Source: Aliikangiella sp. G2MR2-5 (GTDB lineage Bacteria > Pseudomonadota > Gammaproteobacteria > Enterobacterales > Kangiellaceae). From it: a stretch of 64,000 bases of DNA. The DNA lies in contig NZ_JADPQF010000002.1 in NCBI RefSeq assembly GCF_015687155.1, positions 620,001 through 684,000 of the forward strand, written 5' to 3'. The notes under the pieces are model-generated. The model was given only the letters and a program-made list of their open reading frames with translations. It was not told where the DNA came from and searched no databases. Of the stretch, positions 52,602-60,664 are shown piece after piece. The number at the start of each line of letters is the position of its first letter. Position 1 is the first letter of the stretch. The translations under genes and the position numbers were made by a program.

Positions 52602-53003
52602 TTCGATACTTTTATGTGCCAGAGTTGCAGCATTGTCTTCCCAGTTCTGACCATCAAATGCGACAATCGAAACTTCTCCCGGCTTTTGATCCAGGCACCG
52701 AAAATTAATATCAATCCCATCGGGATTAGAGCGAGGCGTATAAAACGGCTTAACTCCGCAAGTTTTACAAAACGTATGCCTGGCGATACCAGTATTAAAT
52801 GTATAGGTACTCAAGTTATCCTGGCCGGATAACAAGTGAAAGCGTGTCAGGGGTACTATCAGGTGTAGAAAACCAGCTTTGCTGCATATAGAACAGTTAC
52901 AATCTTCAACTTCCACAGCATCAGGTAACTCGACAGAAAACTGGACCGAGCCACAGTGACAACTCCCATGATAAGTCTTCAATTCAGGATCACTTGAAGT
53001 CAT
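52596..53003 (-). CDS. GFA (glutathione-dependent formaldehyde-activating) family protein
   Basis: 135 residues with the full zinc set of the GFA/CENP-V family: G-S-C-H-C-G-S near residue 14, D-C-N-C-S-I-C-S near residue 35, and C-K-T-C-G near residue 78. This is a beta-rich zinc-binding fold; glutathione-formaldehyde adduct formation is documented for some members only. ATG overlaps the end of the upstream CPXCG gene, so they are translationally coupled. Confidence 0.9.
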   Translation of the reverse strand: MTSSDPELKTYHGSCHCGSVQFSVELPDAVEVEDCNCSICSKAGFLHLIVPLTRFHLLSGQDNLSTYTFNTGIARHTFCKTCGVKPFYTPRSNPDGIDINFRCLDQKPGEVSIVAFDGQNWEDNAATLAHKSIEQ

Positions 53004-53212
53004 AAATTTTCCTTTCTCGCCTGTAAAATCAACTTCTCATCAAAACCTATTGAAACATCGATAGCAATCGGTTGACAACAGATCTGACAATCTTCTATGA
53101 AATTTATCGAAGATGCCGCCTCTTCAACTCCAAAATTGGAAATATCAATAGATATCTCCAAGCTCTCCCAACAATAAGGACATTGGATATTGTGATACTC
53201 AACTGGGTTCAA
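53000..53212 (-). CDS. CPXCG-motif cysteine-rich small protein
   Basis: 70 residues from TTG. Zinc-ribbon-like: QCPYCWESLEI near residue 10 and EDCQICCQPI near residue 42, the two knuckles of the CPXCG family. Soluble and unknown in function. Coupled to the GFA gene by a 4-bp overlap. The TTG is the only start in the open frame before the family pattern begins. Confidence 0.8.
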   Translation of the reverse strand: MNPVEYHNIQCPYCWESLEISIDISNFGVEEAASSINFIEDCQICCQPIAIDVSIGFDEKLILQARKENL

Positions 53213-53379
53213 GTTATACTACTCACTGCGATAAATTCCAGCTAACAATTGACGCACGTTGCAAGTAGTCAATATCGCACAACTTATTTGTCAGATCACC
53301 TCTATTTTCAAATCAATATTTTGTATTAAATATACAAGTCGACAATAAAAGGAATTTTCATCTCATCAAGGATTGATGT

Positions 53380-54903
53380 ATGTCTCTTTCAATCATATAT
53401 ACCCGAGCCGGAGTAGGCATTGAAGCACCATTGGTAACAGTGGAAACTCACTTGTCGAATGGACTGCCCAGCCTGAATATTGTTGGTTTACCTGAAGCCG
53501 CAGTCAAAGAAAGTAAAGACCGCGTAAGAAGCGCTCTTATCAATGCCAACTTCGAATTTCCCGCCAGACGTATCACCATCAACCTTGCCCCGGCCGATTT
53601 GCCAAAAGACGGCGGTCGCTATGACCTGCCAATAGCGTTGGGGATTTTAGTCGCGTCTGGACAAATCAATGTAAATACTATTCATCAATACGAATTTATG
53701 GGTGAGCTTGCTCTTTCAGGGGAGTTGCGAAGTGTTAACGGGATATTACCTGCTTCATTGGCGGCGAAAAGAGAGGGACGAAAGCTCATAGTGCCAACTG
53801 AAAATTTGAGCGAAGCGCGCCTGGTCGGTGAAACTCAAGCGCTGGGTGGAAAACATTTACTGGAAGTCTGTGCATTTCTACAGGGCCAGAGAAAGCTCGA
53901 GCTGGAACCAGAAATAAAACCAGTCGACACAAAATTTATCCCTCAACCCGACCTATTGGAAGTCAAAGGCCAGTATGCAGCCAAAAGAGCTCTGGAAGTT
54001 GCCGCCGCTGGCCGTCACAACCTTTTGTTTATCGGCCCACCCGGGACAGGGAAAACGATGCTGGCAACTCGCCTGGCTGGAATTTTACCCGAAATGAGTG
54101 AATCAGAAGCTATCGAATCAGCTGCAATCACTTCGGTAAGTCATCAGGGGCTAGATACCAACCACTGGAAACGCCGACCATTTCGTTCGCCACATCATAC
54201 TGCATCTGCCGCTGCACTAGTCGGCGGAGGCAGTAATCCCAAGCCGGGTGAAATATCACTAGCACACCATGGCGTGCTTTTTCTGGACGAACTCCCAGAG
54301 TTTGACCGACGTGTACTTGAAGTTCTACGCGAGCCTCTGGAGTCCGGAACTGTCACAATTTCAAGAGCGACACGCCAGGCGGAATATCCGGCCAAGTTCC
54401 AGTTTCTTGCAGCAATGAATCCCTGCCCATGTGGTCATTTCGGTAATCCCAAAGGGGTCTGCCGCTGCACAAGCGACAAAATCAGACGTTACCTGCTTAA
54501 GCTATCCGGTCCATTTATCGACCGTATCGACATGCATGTTGATGTCCCAGCCATGTCACAGGAAGAGTTAAAAGCCATTCCGGATACACAATCTGAACCA
54601 TCGGAAATAGTTCGCCAGCGAGTTATCGCAGCAATGCAACGCCAGGTGAGAGACAGAGGGAAATCCAACGCCTTGCTGAACCCCAGAGAGCTAGAGCAGG
54701 TCGTCAACTTTGATTCCGGAGCCGAGGATTTTATTTTGGCAGTACTGGAGAGGCTAAAATTTTCAGCCCGGGCTTATCACCGCATCCTTCGAGTATCTAG
54801 AACCATTGCAGATCTGGAAGAGTCGTTCAAAGTAACTCAGAAACATCTGGGTGAAGCGTTAAACTACAGGCGGTTAGAAAGAATGTTACTTCAGGTGGCG
54901 TAA
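53380..54903 (+). CDS. comM: YifB/ComM-family AAA+ Mg-chelatase-like ATPase
   Basis: 507 residues. N-terminal Lon-like S16/ChlI domain (1-180: VGLPEAAVKESKDRVRSAL, NLAPADLPKDGGRYDLPIAL), then the AAA+ core with Walker A GPPGTGKTMLA near residue 220, Walker B FLDELPEF, an insert CPCGHFGNP...CRC with a zinc-knuckle-like Cys set, and a helical C-domain. In naturally competent bacteria ComM is a branch-migration helicase for integrating donor DNA. ATG start. Confidence 0.93.
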   Translation: MSLSIIYTRAGVGIEAPLVTVETHLSNGLPSLNIVGLPEAAVKESKDRVRSALINANFEFPARRITINLAPADLPKDGGRYDLPIALGILVASGQINVNTIHQYEFMGELALSGELRSVNGILPASLAAKREGRKLIVPTENLSEARLVGETQALGGKHLLEVCAFLQGQRKLELEPEIKPVDTKFIPQPDLLEVKGQYAAKRALEVAAAGRHNLLFIGPPGTGKTMLATRLAGILPEMSESEAIESAAITSVSHQGLDTNHWKRRPFRSPHHTASAAALVGGGSNPKPGEISLAHHGVLFLDELPEFDRRVLEVLREPLESGTVTISRATRQAEYPAKFQFLAAMNPCPCGHFGNPKGVCRCTSDKIRRYLLKLSGPFIDRIDMHVDVPAMSQEELKAIPDTQSEPSEIVRQRVIAAMQRQVRDRGKSNALLNPRELEQVVNFDSGAEDFILAVLERLKFSARAYHRILRVSRTIADLEESFKVTQKHLGEALNYRRLERMLLQVA

Positions 54904-54968
54904 TAAAAATGAATAATATTACCCAATTTTAATAACATCAAACTTATACCAGACTCGAGATTTTGGTG

Positions 54969-55003
54969 TATAATTATTAACCTATTGAGATGTTTTCTCA
55001 ATA
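54969..55003 (+). promoter_or_regulatory. -10 element and leader hairpin before the 62-codon gene
   Basis: A perfect TATAAT (54969-54974) followed 8 nt later by the hairpin TATTGAGA (54983-54990), loop TGTTT, TCTCAATA (54996-55003). No good -35 is seen at 16-18 bp. The leader to the GTG at 55093 would be about 110 nt, long for a 62-codon gene. Confidence 0.45.
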
Positions 55004-55092
55004 TAGAATCAAACAGGAACCCTTCTAAGGTGGGATTGCCATAGAGAATTGGCGGGTTAGCAGTTTGAGCACAAGGAAAAGAGGGAATTACA

Positions 55093-55281
55093 GTGAACAA
55101 TACCGTAAAAGCTATTCACCCTGGTCACTACCAATATCGTCCAAATCAGTTTTTCCCATGGATGAATGTTAGAGTCTTCAAACAGTCAGCTCAAGAGCAG
55201 GACAAGCTAAGCGTACGCTTCGCCGGAGTCGAGCTCGATGCAGATATGTTTATCAGACACGGCCAGTGGAAAGAAATTTAA
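55093..55281 (+). CDS. Hypothetical 62-residue protein
   Basis: GTG start with GAGGGA 6-7 nt upstream. Polar, with H-P-G-H-Y-Q-Y-R-P, FFPWMNVRVFKQ and a compact end DADMFIRHGQWKEI. No signal, no membrane span. I do not recognise a family, but a promoter-like -10, a structured leader, a ribosome site and a strong terminator all frame it, so it is probably a real monocistronic gene. Confidence 0.65.
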   Translation: MNNTVKAIHPGHYQYRPNQFFPWMNVRVFKQSAQEQDKLSVRFAGVELDADMFIRHGQWKEI

Positions 55282-55333
55282 TCTAACTAATTAATTTTCA
55301 AGCAATTAATTGGTTACGATATATCATCTTAAT

Positions 55334-55361
55334 GAAAAAGCGACCTGATAGTCGCTTTTTC
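55334..55361 (+). terminator. Intrinsic terminator after the 62-residue protein gene
   Basis: GAAAAAGCGAC (55334-55344), loop CTGATA, GTCGCTTTTTC (55351-55361): perfect 11-bp stem with the T-run inside the 3' arm. Confidence 0.9.
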
Positions 55362-55482
55362 ATTTTATCTTGCTCTCAGTATCCCCTAAAATAAGCGCCA
55401 GCTTGCAAGATACACAACTCAAATTTTGTAGCAATTGCAATTTTCCAACCATCACGATAATAAATATTAGCAGTAGTAGCCA

Positions 55483-57504
55483 TTGGCAAGTATTCAACTC
55501 AACCCACAGCAAGAATTAGCAGTAAAGCAAACGACTTCACCTTTGCTGGTACTGGCCGGCGCTGGTAGTGGAAAAACGGCGGTAATTACCCAAAAAATTG
55601 CGCATCTGATAATCAGGTGCGGATATCGTGCGGATCAAATTGCTGCGGTAACCTTCACCAATAAAGCAGCCAAAGAAATGAAAGCTCGAGTCACCAAAAT
55701 GCTGGGGGAAACTGCTGCCAAGGGACTGATCGTTTCGACCTTCCATAATCTTGGTTTAAACATAATACGTCGTGAACACAAAGTACTGGGAATCAAACAA
55801 AACTTCACCATCTTTGATGATCAGGATTCACTCGCCCTTATGCGAGAACTCTGCAAAAAAGGTGTCGACGCCGATAAAAATGAGTTGCTGGAAGTTCTAC
55901 GAAAGATATCTTCGTGGAAGAATGACTTAATGCTACCCCAGGATGCGATTGCAAAAGCGAAGGATAATGATGAGCTTCTGGCCGCAAAACTTTATGAATC
56001 CTACACAAGAAGTCTGAAAGCATATAACGCGGTTGATTTTGATGACCTGATACTGGTACCAACGCTATTACTCAAACATAACGAAGACGTCAGAGTCCGC
56101 TGGCATAATAAAATACGCTATTTACTTGTGGATGAGTATCAAGATACCAATACCAGTCAGTATGAACTGGTCAAGTTGCTCACAGGAAAGCTTGGTAGCT
56201 TCACGGTAGTTGGCGATGACGACCAATCTATCTATTCCTGGCGTGGTGCGCAGCCGAAAAATCTGGAGATGCTGCAGCACGATTTTCCCAATCTGAAAGT
56301 CGTTAAGCTGGAACAGAATTACCGCTCCTGTGGACGAATTCTAAAATCAGCAAATGTGCTGATCGCTAACAATCCACACTTGTTTGAAAAGAGTCTCTGG
56401 TCTGATAAAGACTATGGAGAGCCTATCCGAATTCTTTCTGTAAAAGAAGATAACCATGAAGCGGAAAGAGTGGTTGCAGAAATTCTAGCGAGAAAAATAA
56501 AACACAATTTGAAGTTTCAGGACTTTGCAATTTTATACCGCGGTAATCACCAATCACGGCTGTTGGAACGTGCTTTAGTTAACAAGCAGGTCCCTTATAA
56601 AATTAGCGGAAATACATCTTTTTTTGCCCGAGCAGAAATTAAAGATGTGCTTGCTTACCTGCGCTTACTTGTTAACCCGGATGATGACAATGCGTTTATC
56701 CGAATAGCAAACGTACCACGAAGAGAAATTGGTGCAGCGACTTTGGAAGCATTAGGTACTTATGCAAATGAAAGAAAAATCGGGATGTTTGAGGCAATAT
56801 TTGAGATAGGATTAGAAGAACACCTATCTGGTCGAGGACTCACTGCAGTCAGGAAATTTGGCGAAATAATGTCCCGGGCGAGCGATAATATTCGTCGAGG
56901 TAATTCGATGGAAGTTTTAAATGAGTTGATGGCTTATGTTGGCTACCACGGTTATCTATTTGAAACCTCCAGCTCACCGAAAATGGCTGAGTTTCGCTGG
57001 TCCAATGTAACTGAACTGTTAAGCTGGATAGAAAAAGGATTAGAAGATAATGCCGATGCAGATGATCCTTTTGCTCGTACTGTTTCAAAAATATGTCTGA
57101 GAGAAATGCTCGACAGAAATAGTGAAGAAGATGAAGATACAAACGAAGTTCAATTAATGACACTTCATGCTTCAAAAGGACTGGAATTTCCCCATGTTTA
57201 TCTACTCGGCGTGGAAGAAGAACTGTTACCCCATAAATCATCCATAGAAGAAGATAACGTCGAGGAAGAACGAAGACTCGCGTATGTAGGAGTCACCCGA
57301 GCCAAAGAAACACTAACCATCATGGTTGCTGAAAAACGGGCGCGTTACGGTGAAATGGTCAATTCTGTTCCCAGCCGCTTTCTTGAAGAAATGCCACAGG
57401 AAGATCTGGACTGGGAACTTGACAGACTAAACATATCGGATGATGAAAAAAGAGAAAAAGGTAAAAACAGAATGGCAGATTTGAAGAAAATGCTATCTTC
57501 TTAA
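55483..57504 (+). CDS. rep: ATP-dependent DNA helicase Rep
   Basis: 673 residues, TTG start (the family pattern LNPQQELAV begins within eight codons, and no ATG fits). SF1 helicase: LVLAGAGSGKTAVI (Walker A), AVTFTNKAAKEMKARV, DDQSIYSWRGAQPKN with LLVDEYQDT (motif II), NYRSCGRI (motif IV) and TLHASKGLEFPHVYLLG (motif V), VGVTRAKETL (motif VI). Length matches E. coli Rep (673), which helps forks pass protein blocks. No ribosome site is strong; low translation would suit this protein. Confidence 0.95.
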   Translation: MASIQLNPQQELAVKQTTSPLLVLAGAGSGKTAVITQKIAHLIIRCGYRADQIAAVTFTNKAAKEMKARVTKMLGETAAKGLIVSTFHNLGLNIIRREHKVLGIKQNFTIFDDQDSLALMRELCKKGVDADKNELLEVLRKISSWKNDLMLPQDAIAKAKDNDELLAAKLYESYTRSLKAYNAVDFDDLILVPTLLLKHNEDVRVRWHNKIRYLLVDEYQDTNTSQYELVKLLTGKLGSFTVVGDDDQSIYSWRGAQPKNLEMLQHDFPNLKVVKLEQNYRSCGRILKSANVLIANNPHLFEKSLWSDKDYGEPIRILSVKEDNHEAERVVAEILARKIKHNLKFQDFAILYRGNHQSRLLERALVNKQVPYKISGNTSFFARAEIKDVLAYLRLLVNPDDDNAFIRIANVPRREIGAATLEALGTYANERKIGMFEAIFEIGLEEHLSGRGLTAVRKFGEIMSRASDNIRRGNSMEVLNELMAYVGYHGYLFETSSSPKMAEFRWSNVTELLSWIEKGLEDNADADDPFARTVSKICLREMLDRNSEEDEDTNEVQLMTLHASKGLEFPHVYLLGVEEELLPHKSSIEEDNVEEERRLAYVGVTRAKETLTIMVAEKRARYGEMVNSVPSRFLEEMPQEDLDWELDRLNISDDEKREKGKNRMADLKKMLSS

Positions 57505-57742
57505 AGCTCAATTAATATCAACTGACACTTATTGCTTAAATAGCATGTTGCGGTTCCTAATGAAATTGACTCTCGCTTTTCTTATTTTTTATTCGTTCTG
57601 ATTATTATTGACACGGTAACCAACATCGATGCTAAGACATATCGGATTAACTTAGTACGAGTCTCCTGATATCTTAAAACGGACCTTGAAATCAATTGCT
57701 CTGGCCCTTTGATTTTTGCTATCTAATTACATACTTATATTA

Positions 57743-58189
57743 TTAGTAATAAAAAGCCAAAGCAATTAAGGAGGCGGCGCTAGTGTATAAGAATATTGCT
57801 GAAATTCTTCTCATCCTAGCCTTAGAGACAAGGCTTTTGTGGTAACTTTTAGGAGCGTTAACTATTTCTTTCGCTATCAATCCTGGTCCAAACATAGTTT
57901 TTGCACCGCTACTACTAATAAACACCAGCTGTGGAGAGCCATGCTTTTCATATAGCTTTGGATAACTTTTGCGAACTTCGAGTAAGAATATGCAATTCAA
58001 AAAACCATACAAACCAAGACTAAACATCGTAAGAGCGAAACTAATTTTAATAGCAAACTGAATATCTGCGAATAACGTAATAATTGAAACCAAAAAAAAT
58101 GAAGGAATAAAAATTATTCCTAATATCAAATTGTACACATCAAAGATTACTTTTTTAGACTTGCTCTTAATAACATCACCCCAAATCAA
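57743..58189 (-). CDS. Hypothetical membrane protein
   Basis: 148 residues from TTG. Three or four hydrophobic segments: LGIIFIPSFFLVSIITLFA, ISFALTMFSLGLYGFLNCIFLL and a C-terminal ISAIFLYTSAASLIALAFYY, with a polar loop of about 45 residues (SSSGAKTMFGPG) between. Lys-rich N-terminus (KSKSKK). No family recognised. Stands alone between rep and the serine hydrolase gene. Confidence 0.6.
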   Translation of the reverse strand: MIWGDVIKSKSKKVIFDVYNLILGIIFIPSFFLVSIITLFADIQFAIKISFALTMFSLGLYGFLNCIFLLEVRKSYPKLYEKHGSPQLVFISSSGAKTMFGPGLIAKEIVNAPKSYHKSLVSKARMRRISAIFLYTSAASLIALAFYY

Positions 58190-58495
58190 AGAATTTCTCT
58201 CAACACACTTGATTATACAATAGCCTAACGCTAATAAAGCAGTATTATTTCAATTTTAGAAAACAACACTAAAGAAGCTGCACTATCAATTAGCATAACT
58301 TTCGCAATAGCTGTGTATTGATATTAAAAAAAAATCAATTGAGTCAAAACAATTAATTTTGGCTACTTTATAATGTCTGGCATTGTAAAAATCACTACTA
58401 CCCCGTAATCTTTTGGCACTGTACGCTTAATAACCGTGGAGATCAGTAGAGTCACTGAAAATAGAAACTTAATTCGAATGTTGTAAGAACGAGCG
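58190..58495. other. Intergenic region upstream of the membrane protein gene
   Basis: 306 bp between two minus-strand genes. AT-rich, no ORF of note, no repeat or RNA structure that I can assign. It should contain the promoter of the gene ending at 57743. Confidence 0.35.
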
Positions 58496-59620
58496 TCAGT
58501 TCTCTTGGATAATTGCCGGTAAGATATACCGATCAATCATCTTAAACGGCTGTTCCATCTCTGGAAATTTTCCGTAATTTTCTCCAGTAAAAACAGCAAC
58601 CAATTTCAGCTCTGGAAAAACCATTATAAATTGTCCGCCATTTCCCCATGCTTCAAAGGAGTGAACACTTGTTCCTTTAATATTCCGATCAATCATTCTC
58701 CAGAGATAACCAAAATCCTCATCTTGATAATCACTGGTAGCTTGCTTGGTCGTCGACTTTTCGACCCAATCGCGCGAAATAATCCGTTGTCCTTCCCAGA
58801 TTCCGTTATTCAAATAGAGTTGACCAAACTTCGCCATGTCTCTTGACTTCAATTTTAAGCCTCCTCCAGTCATTGCCAATCCTTGATTTCCTAATGAATT
58901 TGTAATCGGCCAACGATACTCATGAATGCCTAAAGGTTCAAACAGGTATTTATTGGTAAATTCCGGGATGCGTAGACCTGAAGTTCGAGTTATCACACTT
59001 CCCAGAACAACTACGCCACTAGTAGCGTAGGAAAACTCTTTTCCAGGAGTAGAAGAGACGGGTTGGTCAAAGTAAAATTTGATCCAGTCATTTGTCGGAT
59101 ACATGGCATCTTCATTTCCTTTTATTCCGGAAGTCATTGAAAGAATATGTTTTAATTTGATTCTGCGCTTGCGCTCATCCCAGTTTTTAATCAAACCTTC
59201 ATATTCAGGAAAATAAGGCAACACCTTTGCTTCCTCTGACTCAATATAGCCCTGTTCAATAGCAATTCCTACAAGAGCAGAAGTAACCGCTTTAGAAGCG
59301 GAACGCATTGTGTGAAGTTTATTCATTTTGGCTTCACCAAAATACTCTTCGACTATAAGCTGGCCGTCCTTAACTAATAGAATACTGCTAATTCCCGAAA
59401 ACTTTCCATTGTTCACATCATGTACCAGGTCCACCATAAGCTGTCTATTAACACCAGCACCCTCCAGTGTCCCAATATTCCAACCATCATTCGATTTTTC
59501 TGGCCTGGAAAGATGATTCCTACTTTTCTCTATAGTTTCTACATCGCTGTTGACTAAGTCGCAACCCGATAAAATAGTGAATATCAATATAGATAGACTT
59601 TTTGAATATTTGTTCAACAT
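58496..59620 (-). CDS. Class C beta-lactamase-like serine hydrolase lipoprotein
   Basis: 374 residues. Lipoprotein box L-S-G-C with Cys20. Serine hydrolase of the beta-lactamase/DD-peptidase/EstB fold: S107-A-S-K110 (SxxK) in MRSASKAVTSALVG, Y-A-T-S-G (the YxN/YxS site) near residue 198, and a C-terminal G-N-G-G-Q-F strand in place of KTG. The family includes esterases, so the substrate need not be a beta-lactam. Envelope-anchored. Upstream neighbour (SIMPL protein) is on the same strand, 54 bp away. Confidence 0.88.
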   Translation of the reverse strand: MLNKYSKSLSILIFTILSGCDLVNSDVETIEKSRNHLSRPEKSNDGWNIGTLEGAGVNRQLMVDLVHDVNNGKFSGISSILLVKDGQLIVEEYFGEAKMNKLHTMRSASKAVTSALVGIAIEQGYIESEEAKVLPYFPEYEGLIKNWDERKRRIKLKHILSMTSGIKGNEDAMYPTNDWIKFYFDQPVSSTPGKEFSYATSGVVVLGSVITRTSGLRIPEFTNKYLFEPLGIHEYRWPITNSLGNQGLAMTGGGLKLKSRDMAKFGQLYLNNGIWEGQRIISRDWVEKSTTKQATSDYQDEDFGYLWRMIDRNIKGTSVHSFEAWGNGGQFIMVFPELKLVAVFTGENYGKFPEMEQPFKMIDRYILPAIIQEN

Positions 59621-59674
59621 ATAAAAACTCCGTGAAGTACTTTACTTTCTGCACTTTAAAAAACTTAGCAAACC

Positions 59675-60508
59675 TTATTGGTCTAGTACCTCATAGATCA
59701 CGGAAATATTCATTCGATATTCGACTTCATCGAATCCGGTAGATAAGGTTTTTTCTGAGTGGCTATCAGAGATTTCAATTTCATATTGACTTTCTTTGAG
59801 TGTCCGAGAGCCGATCGTACTCTTCTTCTGGCGGTACTCTTTCGCGCCAAAGGACGCACCATACTGGATATTCGGAGCGTGAAAACCTATTGCTTTTAAC
59901 TTGATACCCAGAATATCCTGATAGTCTTTTTTTTGCTCGCTAATTCTACGCAAAACTTTCTGTTTAATAATCCTTTGAAATTGCTCTCTTTCTGTATGCT
60001 TAAATTCAGCACCTGCAAAGAACACATCATCACTGCTGTCAGCAAGCTTTGCGAGAGCTTGTAACTGATTTTCGTTAAATATGTTAATTTGTACTCGATT
60101 AGAAACCTCAAAACTATTGGGGGCGTCACCAAACCAACCGTATTGAGGAGAAGAAGAAAATCTTGCATTATTGATATTGCTAGCACTCACCCCCGCTGCG
60201 TGAAGCGCTTTATATATTACATCTCTAATTTTCCGGTTTTCTTGTAGTGCAGATGTCATGGTTTTACCTTCCGTAGTAACAATCAAGCTAACTATCGCTT
60301 TGTCCGTAAAAGCTTTTTCTACCACTGTATCACTGATGGTCACAGTATTCTTAAGCGGATGAAGAAAACTTTTTAAATCTTCAGGACTTCCTTTTAATTG
60401 TGGCGATGCTTTTATAGAAAAACTCAAACAGGAGAGAATAAAAAATAACCTTGATGACTTTAGAATTTTTAGGTAAAAATGGGAAATTTCAGAATTGAAG
60501 TTCGTCAC
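59675..60508 (-). CDS. SIMPL-domain (DUF541) exported protein
   Basis: 277 residues from GTG. Hydrophobic signal at about 18-33 after a polar N-region. SIMPL pattern: NRKIRDVIYKALHAAGVSASNI, a beta strand NRVQINIFNENQLQALAKLAD, a QKKDYQDILGIKLKAIGFHAP helix-strand, and ISVIYEVLDQ at the end. Several SIMPL proteins are periplasmic or outer-membrane; function is unknown. Probably in one operon with the serine hydrolase. Confidence 0.78.
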   Translation of the reverse strand: MTNFNSEISHFYLKILKSSRLFFILSCLSFSIKASPQLKGSPEDLKSFLHPLKNTVTISDTVVEKAFTDKAIVSLIVTTEGKTMTSALQENRKIRDVIYKALHAAGVSASNINNARFSSSPQYGWFGDAPNSFEVSNRVQINIFNENQLQALAKLADSSDDVFFAGAEFKHTEREQFQRIIKQKVLRRISEQKKDYQDILGIKLKAIGFHAPNIQYGASFGAKEYRQKKSTIGSRTLKESQYEIEISDSHSEKTLSTGFDEVEYRMNISVIYEVLDQ

Positions 60509-60618
60509 TATCGATATCCTTTATTAAACTGAACGAGTGAATCACTCTATACTATCGATAAACAGGCAAGCGCTTTGTTAATTTATTGTAAACTTATAAA
60601 ATTCATATTGTGTTCTCA

Positions 60619-60644
60619 TAAAAAAAGGAAGCTAACAGCTTCCT
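60619..60644 (-). terminator. Intrinsic terminator of the S9 peptidase gene
   Basis: On the minus strand AGGAAGCT, loop GTT, AGCTTCCT, then a run of T (the A-run at 60619-60626), about 20 nt after the stop at 60665. Confidence 0.9.
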
Positions 60645-60664
60645 CTTTTGCAAAATTTTCAGCC

